This document shows, one piece after another, positions 1-7,724 of a stretch of 64,000 bases of DNA. The notes under the pieces are model-generated. The model saw only the letters and a list, made by a program, of their open reading frames with translations, had not been told where the DNA came from and did no database searches. The translations under genes were made by a program, and so were the position numbers. Origin of the DNA: Flavobacterium oncorhynchi (GTDB lineage: Bacteria; Bacteroidota; Bacteroidia; Flavobacteriales; Flavobacteriaceae); NCBI RefSeq assembly GCF_002217355.1, contig NZ_MUHA01000024.1, positions 87,615 through 151,614 on the forward strand, written 5' to 3'. Each line of letters starts with the position of its first letter. The first letter of the stretch is position 1.

Positions 1-1592
1 AAGTAGCAGCAGTAGAAGTTTTATTAAACGGCTGTTATGCACAATTAAAAGGCTGGTCTGATGTTATGCACAGAGTTGGGGAATACCCAAGTGACAATAT
101 CATGATTAGAGGAACATCTACAGATTCATTCTATTCTTTCATTTCCTATCAGCACATTCCAGACAACGATAGATTATCTGTTTTTTGGAACAACAGTTAT
201 AAGATTGTTTCACAGTCAAGTGATTTAATTAAAATGATTACAGAAGGTGAAAGCGCAACTGTAGATCAACAACTTGGTGAAGCTTATTATTTAAGAGGCA
301 TGATCTATTTTTATTTATGCCGTACCTATGGAAGACCTTACGCACAATCACCTGAAACTAATTTAGGTGTGCCAATTGTAAATGGATTGCCAGCAGACGT
401 AATTAATCTTGTATTACCAGATAGATCAACAGTAAAAGATACTTATGCACAAGCGATCAGCGATCTAAAAAAAGCAGAATCTTTAATGACTGTTGACAGA
501 TCTGCAGCTTATGCTACAAAAGAAGCAGCGCAGGCAATGCTTTCAAGAGTATACTTATATATGAGTGGTACCTATGAAAATCCAAATCAGGATTATGCAA
601 CACTATCAATCGAGTACGCTAATAAAGTAATCAATAGTGGGAAGTATAAATTATTGAGCCGTGAAAGTTTTATGAAATCTAATACTTATGCACCGGATTC
701 TGATGAACAAACCGAAACTATTTTTGCTGTTAAACGCGTAGCTTCAGAATTTTCAGGTTATGATCATTATTATGGAATCGGCGGTATGTATGCTAACATT
801 CAAGGTCAAGGATGGGGCGAAATGTACGCTAGTGCAAAATACCTGGATTTATTAAGAAAATCAGGATTGAAAAAAGATGCACGTTGGGCTTTTATTGATC
901 CGCAATACGATACAGATGAAGCCGGAACCAAAACTCAAGCATTCCGTTTTATCTACGACATTAAAAATACAAGCGGCACTCAAACTGGTTACAACTATAT
1001 GCAGCAGCCACTTAAAACAAATTCTAATGGTTCATATTATATCACAATTGGATCTACAGATTATAACTTAACAGTAGTAAATGCAGCCGAAAATCAGTAC
1101 TCAATTGTGTACGACGGAAAAACATATACGGGCGAAAAAGATTATATGATGTTATTGAATCGTGTATACCCAATGTATTACGTTACAAAATGTTCTTTGC
1201 AAAATAATGATTCTCACCTATACTCTCCTTCTATTTCAAAATTAGATGAATTGTATTTGAATATGGCAGAAGCTTATGTTAAAAAAGGAGATTATAACAG
1301 TGCATTGACAAACTTAAACATTATCCGTTCAAGATCAATCGTTGGCGGCGGTTATACATCATTAGACAATACAAATGCAGTACAGCGTGTTGATGAAGAG
1401 CGTCAATTAGAATTAGCTTTTGAAGCACACCGTGGTTATGATGTTTATAGAAACGGACAAACGATGACACGTCACTATCCGGGACCTCATTTACCAATGG
1501 TCGACTGGCCGGCTTCAAGCCCAAGAGTAGTACAATACATTCCGCAGTCAGAAATAAATGCTTACCCAGGAACACTGACTCAAAACCCATAA
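1..1592 (+). CDS. SusD/RagB family nutrient-binding outer membrane lipoprotein (5' partial)
   Basis: The reading frame is open from base 3 to the stop at 1592, so the signal peptide and first residues lie left of the window; the ATG at 66 is internal. SusD proteins are surface lipoproteins that bind glycans and cap a SusC TonB-dependent transporter. Visible SusD features are the N-terminal helical part with LNGCYAQLKGW, an EYPSDNIMIRGTS segment typical of the family, TPR-like helices around the YYLRGMIYFYLCRTYGRPY stretch, and the C-terminal DEERQLELAFEAHRGYDVYR motif. About 529 residues are visible, close to full length. The susC partner is expected just upstream, outside the window. The following three genes make this the end of a polysaccharide utilization locus. 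Confidence 0.93.
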   Translation, partial: VAAVEVLLNGCYAQLKGWSDVMHRVGEYPSDNIMIRGTSTDSFYSFISYQHIPDNDRLSVFWNNSYKIVSQSSDLIKMITEGESATVDQQLGEAYYLRGMIYFYLCRTYGRPYAQSPETNLGVPIVNGLPADVINLVLPDRSTVKDTYAQAISDLKKAESLMTVDRSAAYATKEAAQAMLSRVYLYMSGTYENPNQDYATLSIEYANKVINSGKYKLLSRESFMKSNTYAPDSDEQTETIFAVKRVASEFSGYDHYYGIGGMYANIQGQGWGEMYASAKYLDLLRKSGLKKDARWAFIDPQYDTDEAGTKTQAFRFIYDIKNTSGTQTGYNYMQQPLKTNSNGSYYITIGSTDYNLTVVNAAENQYSIVYDGKTYTGEKDYMMLLNRVYPMYYVTKCSLQNNDSHLYSPSISKLDELYLNMAEAYVKKGDYNSALTNLNIIRSRSIVGGGYTSLDNTNAVQRVDEERQLELAFEAHRGYDVYRNGQTMTRHYPGPHLPMVDWPASSPRVVQYIPQSEINAYPGTLTQNP

Positions 1593-1614
1593 TTGTTTAG
1601 AATTGTTTTTATTT

Positions 1615-1655
1615 TTGAAGCCTCTCTAATTTGGTTCATTAGAGAGGAACTTCAA
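1615..1655 (+). terminator. Long hairpin after susD-like gene
   Basis: A perfect 10-bp stem (1621-1630 with 1638-1647, 7-nt loop) is extended by TTGAAG/CTTCAA across a 2-nt bulge. No strong T tract follows, so it may be an attenuator or mRNA-stabilising hairpin rather than a full terminator. It separates the SusD gene from the enzyme genes downstream. Confidence 0.5.
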
Positions 1656-1683
1656 AAAAAGAAAACCTAAATTACCTATATCT

Positions 1684-3000
1684 ATGAAAAACATATTCTG
1701 CTTAATCCTTGCTTTAGCCGCTTTTTCCTGTACAGCCAGCAACGACATTTTTAGCGAAAAAACAAGTTTAGAAAATCCAAAAACCAAAATTTCGCTGCCA
1801 CTTGCCGGTAATGCTTATAGTTCTAAACATGTAGACGAAAGCAATACAATTACAGATAACGGTATTGAAAACTGGACCAATTCTGATGAATATTTCACCG
1901 CTTATTTTAGAGTATCAAAAGCAGGAACTTTTCAAATTACTATTGAAGAATCAGTGCAGGTTTTTGGAAAATCAGAACTTGAGTTTTCAATTAACAATGA
2001 AGCTAAAAGAGTAAAATTTACGGCATCAAAAAAAGCAGTTACAGCGGGAACTTGGAAAATAAACCAAGAAGGATATGTTGCAGTCAAAATAAAAGGAATC
2101 AGCAAAACAAGCGATCGTTTTCCATCGATTAATCGTCTAACAATTTCAAGTGATGATTACGATGCAAAAATTGCTTTCGTTCCTAACAACGAAGGAAACT
2201 TCTACCATTGGGGACGTCGCGGCCCATCTGTGCACTTAAACTATCAAGTTCCAGAAAACACGAATGCAAAATGGTATTACAATGAACTTACTGTTCCTGA
2301 AAATGAGGACAAAATTGGCTCTTATTTTATGGCAAATGGTTTTGGAGAAGGATATTTTGGAATTCAAGTAAATTCGGCTTCTGAAAGAAGAGTTTTATTC
2401 TCTGTTTGGAGTCCGTTTACCACAGATGATCCAGCCAGTATTCCTGAATCACATAAAATAAAAATGCTTAAAAAAGGTGAAAATGTACATACTGGCGAAT
2501 TCGGAAACGAAGGTTCTGGAGGACAGAGTTACCTAAAATACAACTGGAAAGCAGGAACTACTTATAAATTTTTATTACAAGGATTTCCACTAAACAACAA
2601 CACAACAACTTATACAGCATACTTTTACGCACCAGAACAAGGGAAATGGCTTTTGATTGCGAGCTTTAACCGCCCGCAAACAAATACATATTTAAAAAGA
2701 TTTCATTCATTTCTAGAGAATTTTATCCCAGAACAAGGCGATTTTTCTCGTAAAGTCTTATTCAACAATCAATGGATTTGCGACGAAAAAGGAGTTTGGT
2801 TAGAAATTAATTCGGCGCGCTTTACAACTGACAATACGGGTGCTAAAGAATACCGAATGGATTTTGCAGGCGGACTTGACGCTAATTCTTTTTATTTAAA
2901 AAATGGAGGCTTTTTTAATAATTACACAACGCCAAAAACAATTTTTTCAAGACCTTTAGCAAATAAAAAGCCAGAAATAAATTTTGAAGCTTTACCCTAA
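1684..3000 (+). CDS. DUF5077/DUF3472-like lipoprotein
   Basis: 438 residues. It begins with a lipoprotein signal peptide ending in AAFSC (Cys16), so it is probably anchored in the outer membrane or cell surface. Residues of about 30-150 look like a DUF5077-type beta-sandwich and about 175-350 like DUF3472, a combination I recall from Bacteroidota glycan loci. Aromatic-rich segments such as FYHWGRRGPSVHLNY fit a carbohydrate-contacting surface, but this is inference. The gene sits 91 bp after the SusD-like gene and 93 bp before the GH109-like gene, on the same strand, so it likely belongs to the same locus. No catalytic residues were recognised; the family function is not established as far as I know. 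Confidence 0.75.
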   Translation: MKNIFCLILALAAFSCTASNDIFSEKTSLENPKTKISLPLAGNAYSSKHVDESNTITDNGIENWTNSDEYFTAYFRVSKAGTFQITIEESVQVFGKSELEFSINNEAKRVKFTASKKAVTAGTWKINQEGYVAVKIKGISKTSDRFPSINRLTISSDDYDAKIAFVPNNEGNFYHWGRRGPSVHLNYQVPENTNAKWYYNELTVPENEDKIGSYFMANGFGEGYFGIQVNSASERRVLFSVWSPFTTDDPASIPESHKIKMLKKGENVHTGEFGNEGSGGQSYLKYNWKAGTTYKFLLQGFPLNNNTTTYTAYFYAPEQGKWLLIASFNRPQTNTYLKRFHSFLENFIPEQGDFSRKVLFNNQWICDEKGVWLEINSARFTTDNTGAKEYRMDFAGGLDANSFYLKNGGFFNNYTTPKTIFSRPLANKKPEINFEALP

Positions 3001-3093
3001 TCGCACTTAAAAAAAACACAAATACAAAAACAATAATTACCGATAATCAGCATTTAGATTATCAATCATTTTCAAATCAAATTAATTCAAATT

Positions 3094-4473
3094 ATGAAAA
3101 CTAGTATTTTAAAATTCATGTTAGCTGCCTGTCTTTTGTTTGGATGCACAATCGCGTCGGCACAAATGATCAAAACCAAAACGCCGGCTCGTGCAAAAGG
3201 ACAACAAGATGTACTGCAATTAGCAACTACTCCAATTCCAACTGTTCGTGTAGCCTTTATTGGTTTAGGAATGCGTGGTCCTGGAGCTGTAGAACGTATG
3301 ACACATATACCAGGTGTCGAAATTGTAGCACTTTGCGATATGCTTGAAAAAAACACACAATCGTCTAACGAAATTTTAACTAAAGCTGGTTTTCCTAAAG
3401 CACAAGAATTTTTTGGAGATGAGAATGCATGGAGAAAAGTAACAGCATTACCAAACGTTGATTTAGTTTACATCGCTACAGATTGGAAACACCACGCACA
3501 AATTGGTGTTCAAGCAATGAAAGACGGAAAACACGTTGCAATTGAAGTTCCAGGTGCAATGACAATGAAAGAAATCTGGGATCTTATAGATACTTCAGAA
3601 AAAACTCGTAAGCACTGTATGCAGTTGGAAAACTGTGTGTATGACTTCTTCGAGCTTACCACTTTAAACATGGCTCAGCAAGGTTTATTTGGAGAAATTC
3701 TTCATGCAGAAGGTTCTTACATTCACGGATTACAACCATTTTGGGGAGAATATTGGAACAACTGGAGAATGGATTACAACATTAAACACCGTGGCGATAT
3801 CTACGCAACACACGGTATGGGACCAGCTTGTCAAGCATTAAACATTCACCGTGGAGACAAAATGAATTTCTTAGTTTCTATGGATACCAAAGCAGTTGGA
3901 AATCCTGCTTATATCAAAGAAAAATCAGGTAAGGAAATTAAAGATTTTAGAAATGGAGATCACACCATGACAATGATTCGTACTGAAAACGGAAAAACTA
4001 TCCAAATTCAACACGATGTTACTTCTCCTCGTCCATACAGCAGAATGTATCAATTAAGCGGTACAAAAGGTTTTGCAAACAAATATCCATTAGAAGGATA
4101 CGCTTTAGATGGTAAATCATTAAGTGATGACGTAAAACCAAATCATGAAAAATTAAACGCTCACTCATTTGTACCAGAAGATGTGAAAAAAGCATTAATG
4201 GAAAAATACAAACACCCAATTGTAAAAAATATCGAAGAAAAAGCTAAAAAAGTAGGTGGTCACGGTGGAATGGATTTCGTTATGGATTACCGTTTAATTT
4301 ACTGCCTTCAAAAAGGACTTCCTTTAGATATGGATGTTTATGATTTAGCAGAATGGTCTTGTTTAGGGCCTTTGACAGAAATTTCTCTTGATAACGGTTC
4401 TGCACCTGTAGAAATTCCTGATTTCACACGCGGCGGATGGAATAAATTAAAAAAATTAGAATTCGCGGAATAA
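3094..4473 (+). CDS. GH109-like NAD-dependent glycosidase (Gfo/Idh/MocA fold)
   Basis: 459 residues with a signal peptide ending near ASAQ (residue 24); the LFGC in it could also be read as a lipobox. Residues about 51-62 carry the Rossmann motif AFIGLGMRG, followed by the C-terminal Gfo/Idh/MocA sheet. GH109 enzymes hydrolyse alpha-N-acetylgalactosaminides by a redox-assisted mechanism using tightly held NAD. Matching features are the EVPGAMT segment in place of the EKP of dehydrogenases, the ENCVYDFFELTTLNMAQQG stretch, and YATHGMGPACQ, where the family catalytic His is expected. It lies between the DUF3472-like lipoprotein and the GH35 gene. Substrate is not proven; a plain secreted oxidoreductase is the alternative. 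Confidence 0.82.
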   Translation: MKTSILKFMLAACLLFGCTIASAQMIKTKTPARAKGQQDVLQLATTPIPTVRVAFIGLGMRGPGAVERMTHIPGVEIVALCDMLEKNTQSSNEILTKAGFPKAQEFFGDENAWRKVTALPNVDLVYIATDWKHHAQIGVQAMKDGKHVAIEVPGAMTMKEIWDLIDTSEKTRKHCMQLENCVYDFFELTTLNMAQQGLFGEILHAEGSYIHGLQPFWGEYWNNWRMDYNIKHRGDIYATHGMGPACQALNIHRGDKMNFLVSMDTKAVGNPAYIKEKSGKEIKDFRNGDHTMTMIRTENGKTIQIQHDVTSPRPYSRMYQLSGTKGFANKYPLEGYALDGKSLSDDVKPNHEKLNAHSFVPEDVKKALMEKYKHPIVKNIEEKAKKVGGHGGMDFVMDYRLIYCLQKGLPLDMDVYDLAEWSCLGPLTEISLDNGSAPVEIPDFTRGGWNKLKKLEFAE

Positions 4474-4495
4474 ATTTATTGGTTAGTTAGTAGAA

Positions 4496-4530
4496 GCAAG
4501 AGGGCGCAATTTTATAGCGCTCTTTTGTTT
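4496..4530 (+). terminator. Putative intrinsic terminator after the GH109-like gene
   Basis: An AAGAG-GGCGC / GCGCTCTT stem with one bulged G is followed by TTTGTTT. It may reduce read-through into the GH35 gene. Confidence 0.55.
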
Positions 4531-4559
4531 ATTAAAAAGATTTTTAATTACTTTGAAAA

Positions 4560-6419
4560 ATGAAAAAAGTTTACTACACCCTCCTATTTGCCTTTTTTAC
4601 ACTGCTCTCTGCATCAGCACAGCAAAAACAAACTTTCGCTATAAGCGGAGGAGATTTTTTATTGAATGGAAAACCAATACAAATTCACTCAGGTGAAATG
4701 CATTATTCGCGTATTCCTCAGCAATATTGGCGTCATCGTCTAAAAATGATGAAAGCCATGGGATTAAATGCCGTTGCTACTTATGTATTTTGGAATTACC
4801 ACGAAACTGCTCCTGGTGTATGGGATTTTAAAACAGGAAATAAGAACTTAGCAGAATATATAAAAACAGCTCAAGAAGAGGGATTATTTGTAATTCTTCG
4901 CCCAGGTCCGTACGTATGTGCTGAATGGGAATTTGGCGGTTACCCTTTTTTCTTGCAGAATGTACCTAATATGGTTATTCGCGGTAACAACAAAGAATAT
5001 TTGGCAGCTACTAAAGCTTACTTCACACAATTATACAACCAGGTTAAAGATTTACAAATTACCAAAGGCGGCCCTATTATCATGGTTCAGGGCGAAAACG
5101 AATTTGGTTCGTATGTTGCACAGCGAAAAGATGTTCCTTTAGAAGAACATAAAAAATACAGCGCAGCCGTATTTCAGCAATTAAAAGACCTTGGTTTTGA
5201 AGTTCCTTTTTTCACTTCAGACGGAAGCTGGTTATTTGAAGGAGGCGCATTACCAGGCGCATTGCCAACTGCAAATGGTGAAAGTGATATTGCAAAATTA
5301 AAAGAAGTTGTAAATAAATTCAATAATGGTCAAGGACCTTATATGGTTGCTGAGTTTTATCCAGGCTGGTTAGATCATTGGGCAGAACCTTTCCCAACAC
5401 AAAAACCAGAACAAACCGCTCGTCAAACTAAAAAATACTTAGATAATAAGGTTTCATTCAACTATTATATGGTTCATGGCGGTACTAATTTCGGATTCAC
5501 TTCTGGTGCTAATTACGACAAAGAACACGATATTCAACCTGATATGACATCATACGATTATGATGCTCCTATAAGTGAAGCAGGATGGGCAACTCCTAAA
5601 TACAATATGTTAAGAGAGCTACTTAAAACAAGCGAAACTCCTGCAATTCCTGAAAAAATGCCAATTATCGAAATTCCGAAAATAGCATTAACAAAAACAG
5701 TTGATTTAGCTGATTTAAAAGCAAAAATAAGCCCGGTATATGAAGATACTCCACAAACTTTTGAGCAATTAAATCAAGGCGACGGCTACGTTTGGTACAG
5801 TAAAAAGTTCACACAGCCAATCAGCGGAAAACTTGAGCTAAAAGGATTACGCGATTATGCAATCGTTTACGTTAACGGAAAAAAAGTGGCCGAATTAAAC
5901 CGATACTATAAAAAATACGATTGCGAAATCGAAGTTCCTTTCAATGCTACTCTAGATATTGTAGTCGAAAACATGGGACGTATTAATTATGGTTCTCAAA
6001 TCAACGAAAACAACAAAGGAATTATAAGCCCTGTTATTATTAATGGTCAAACTATTACAGGCGATTGGGAAATGTACAAATTACCAATGAGTCAAGAACC
6101 AGATTTGACTGCTTATAAAAATTCTGGAAAAGTAAATCGTCCTACTTTATACCAAGGTACTTTTACACTTAACAAAACAGGAGACACCTTTTTAGATATG
6201 CGTGATTGGGGTAAAGGAATTGTGTTTGTAAACGGAATCAACATTGGCCGTTATTGGAGCGTTGGACCGCAGCAAACTTTATACCTTCCTGGATGCTGGC
6301 TTAAAAAAGGCAAAAACAATATTGTAATTTTTGAGCAAAAAAATGAGACGCTGCAAAAAGAACTTAAAAGTATAACTACTCCAATTTTAGAGGATTTAAG
6401 ACCTGAAAAAGGACAATAA
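4560..6419 (+). CDS. Glycoside hydrolase family 35 beta-galactosidase
   Basis: 619 residues with a signal peptide ending in SASAQ, so exported. The N-terminal TIM barrel begins with FLLNGKPIQIHSGEMHYSR, typical of GH35. The acid/base glutamate is in GGPIIMVQGENEFGSY (about Glu181) and the nucleophile in MVAEFYPGW (about Glu265). FNYYMVHGGTNFG is another GH35 signature. The C-terminal part (about 400-610) has the galactose-binding-like beta domains, including VFVNGINIGRYW. The family retains configuration and removes terminal beta-galactosyl residues. Together with the GH109-like enzyme and SusD it suggests a galactose- and hexosamine-containing glycan as substrate (inference). Confidence 0.93.
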   Translation: MKKVYYTLLFAFFTLLSASAQQKQTFAISGGDFLLNGKPIQIHSGEMHYSRIPQQYWRHRLKMMKAMGLNAVATYVFWNYHETAPGVWDFKTGNKNLAEYIKTAQEEGLFVILRPGPYVCAEWEFGGYPFFLQNVPNMVIRGNNKEYLAATKAYFTQLYNQVKDLQITKGGPIIMVQGENEFGSYVAQRKDVPLEEHKKYSAAVFQQLKDLGFEVPFFTSDGSWLFEGGALPGALPTANGESDIAKLKEVVNKFNNGQGPYMVAEFYPGWLDHWAEPFPTQKPEQTARQTKKYLDNKVSFNYYMVHGGTNFGFTSGANYDKEHDIQPDMTSYDYDAPISEAGWATPKYNMLRELLKTSETPAIPEKMPIIEIPKIALTKTVDLADLKAKISPVYEDTPQTFEQLNQGDGYVWYSKKFTQPISGKLELKGLRDYAIVYVNGKKVAELNRYYKKYDCEIEVPFNATLDIVVENMGRINYGSQINENNKGIISPVIINGQTITGDWEMYKLPMSQEPDLTAYKNSGKVNRPTLYQGTFTLNKTGDTFLDMRDWGKGIVFVNGINIGRYWSVGPQQTLYLPGCWLKKGKNNIVIFEQKNETLQKELKSITTPILEDLRPEKGQ

Positions 6420-6431
6420 TACACAAAAGCA

Positions 6432-6466
6432 AAAAAGCCATTCACAACAATGAATGGCTTTTTTAA
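6432..6466. terminator. Bidirectional terminator
   Basis: The stem AAAAAGCCATTCA / TGAATGGCTTTTT, with A and T tracts on both sides, lies between the convergent GH35 and OsmC genes. Confidence 0.85.
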
Positions 6467-6479
6467 TGTGAATAAAAGA

Positions 6480-6881
6480 TTACTTCCAGTTGAAAGTAAC
6501 TCGTTTTTCAATTTCAGGATTTAAGCTAAATAAAACCGGACAAGTCATTGCCGCACGCTCTAGTATAGTTCTGTTTTTCTCATCAGATACACCGTTCATT
6601 TCAAAAACAATTTCGATTGCACCAATACGACGTGGTTCTGCATTCATAATTTTAGTTACTTCGGCAGTCGAATCGATTAGATCTACTTCCATATCACGAG
6701 CTTTAATTCCCATAATCGTCATCATGCAGCTTGCCAAAGCATTTGCAACAATATCTGTTGGAGAAAACGCCTCTCCTTTTCCAAAATTATCCACAGGCGG
6801 ATCAGATATAACTTCGCTTCCTGATTGTACATGTATTGATTTTGTTCTTAATTCACCTAAATAAGTTACTTTTGATGTCAT
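6480..6881 (-). CDS. OsmC family peroxiredoxin-like protein
   Basis: 133 residues, no signal peptide, cytoplasmic. OsmC/Ohr proteins reduce organic hydroperoxides with two cysteines. Both are present: one in ANALASCMMTIMG and one in AAMTCPVLFSLNPEIE near the C-terminus. VNPP-like segment SDPPVDNFGKGEAFSPTD is the usual OsmC substrate loop. Length matches the family. The gene is convergent with the GH35 gene and about 60 bp downstream of the nucleosidase gene on the same strand. OsmC and Ohr subgroups cannot be separated with certainty by eye; the sequence fits the general YhfA/OsmC type. Confidence 0.88.
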   Translation of the reverse strand: MTSKVTYLGELRTKSIHVQSGSEVISDPPVDNFGKGEAFSPTDIVANALASCMMTIMGIKARDMEVDLIDSTAEVTKIMNAEPRRIGAIEIVFEMNGVSDEKNRTILERAAMTCPVLFSLNPEIEKRVTFNWK

Positions 6882-6940
6882 AGTATTGTTTTACAATTAT
6901 TTAAATTCTTTTTTTTATGTTTTTTTAGCTATTGTAGAGA

Positions 6941-7537
6941 TTACTGATCTAATCCTAATTTAAAAAGTTTTCCATAAGCCAATGCTGCTTTATGAACCTG
7001 AACCAGCCAGTCTTCTGCTGCATTATCATCTGCCCCATCCGAAATGTATTTTAAACATAAAAACGGAATATCCTCTTTCATAGCAATCAGTGCCAATGCA
7101 TAAGCTTCCATATCTACAACATTATACAAGACTTCAGAATGCCCCATTTCAAAACTATCTCCAGTTCCACAGATTCCTTCCTGTAAACCATCCATTTTTA
7201 AGCCATATTCAAAAACGGTCGGCAGACCAGAAAAAGGAGTTTCGTAGAGATCATATCCTAAACCTCGAACATCCATATCTCTTTGTATAAATTTCGTACA
7301 GCAGACAATATCACCTTTCTTAAAAAAATTACTTCCAGCAGATCCAAGATTAACAATTAATGAAGGTTTTTTATGCTGCAAAACTTTCGACAATTCGTAA
7401 GCAGCATTCACCTTCCCAATTCCGGTCATAATTGTATTACATCTTTCAAAAACGTCGGCAGCTTCGGCTTTCAAAGCAAAAGAAAATAATATATCCTCTA
7501 TTAAAAATGACTGTTCGTGGTTTATTTTTACCATCAA
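6941..7537 (-). CDS. MTA/SAH nucleosidase-like phosphorylase-fold protein
   Basis: 198 residues (197 if the second Met is used). The PNP/UDP phosphorylase fold shows in LIVNLGSAGS (nucleobase/ribose region), CGTGDSFEM, VVDMEAYALALIA with the ribose-binding Met-Glu, and CLKYISDGADDNAAEDW with the catalytic Asp. MTA/SAH nucleosidases hydrolyse 5'-methylthioadenosine and S-adenosylhomocysteine to adenine and the thioribose. It is shorter than the usual 230 residues at the N-terminus, as I recall for Flavobacteriia homologues. A -7 element TATTTTTG lies 24 bp upstream. Futalosine hydrolase or another nucleosidase is a possible alternative. Confidence 0.72.
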   Translation of the reverse strand: MMVKINHEQSFLIEDILFSFALKAEAADVFERCNTIMTGIGKVNAAYELSKVLQHKKPSLIVNLGSAGSNFFKKGDIVCCTKFIQRDMDVRGLGYDLYETPFSGLPTVFEYGLKMDGLQEGICGTGDSFEMGHSEVLYNVVDMEAYALALIAMKEDIPFLCLKYISDGADDNAAEDWLVQVHKAALAYGKLFKLGLDQ

Positions 7538-7558
7538 TTTATTTTAATTTTTTATATG

Positions 7559-7566
7559 CAAAAATA
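7559..7566 (-). promoter_or_regulatory. -7 element (TATTTTTG) of the nucleosidase gene
   Basis: On the minus strand it reads TATTTTTG, matching the Bacteroidota TAnnTTTG consensus, 24 bp before the start codon. Confidence 0.5.
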
Positions 7567-7624
7567 CCATTTTTAATCTCTCACGATAGTCTATATCACG
7601 ATTCTTTTAAAAAATCACAAATAA

Positions 7625-7662
7625 AAAATCCGTGTTGCAAAAAAGCAGCACGGATTTTTTAT
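7625..7662 (-). terminator. Terminator after the LysM/PBP1-fold gene
   Basis: The stem AAATCCGTG-TTGC / GCAGCACGGATTT has T tracts on both strands and lies about 60 bp past the stop at 7725. Confidence 0.8.
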
Positions 7663-7724
7663 TCTATATCCTAAATTAAATAATTAGTAAACTTTCACAT
7701 CTACTTACTGAATTAATACTAGTA

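Noticed and set aside
3087..3356. Minus-strand open frame across the start of the GH109-like gene
   Set aside because: It mirrors a well-supported plus-strand gene and shows no domain of its own.
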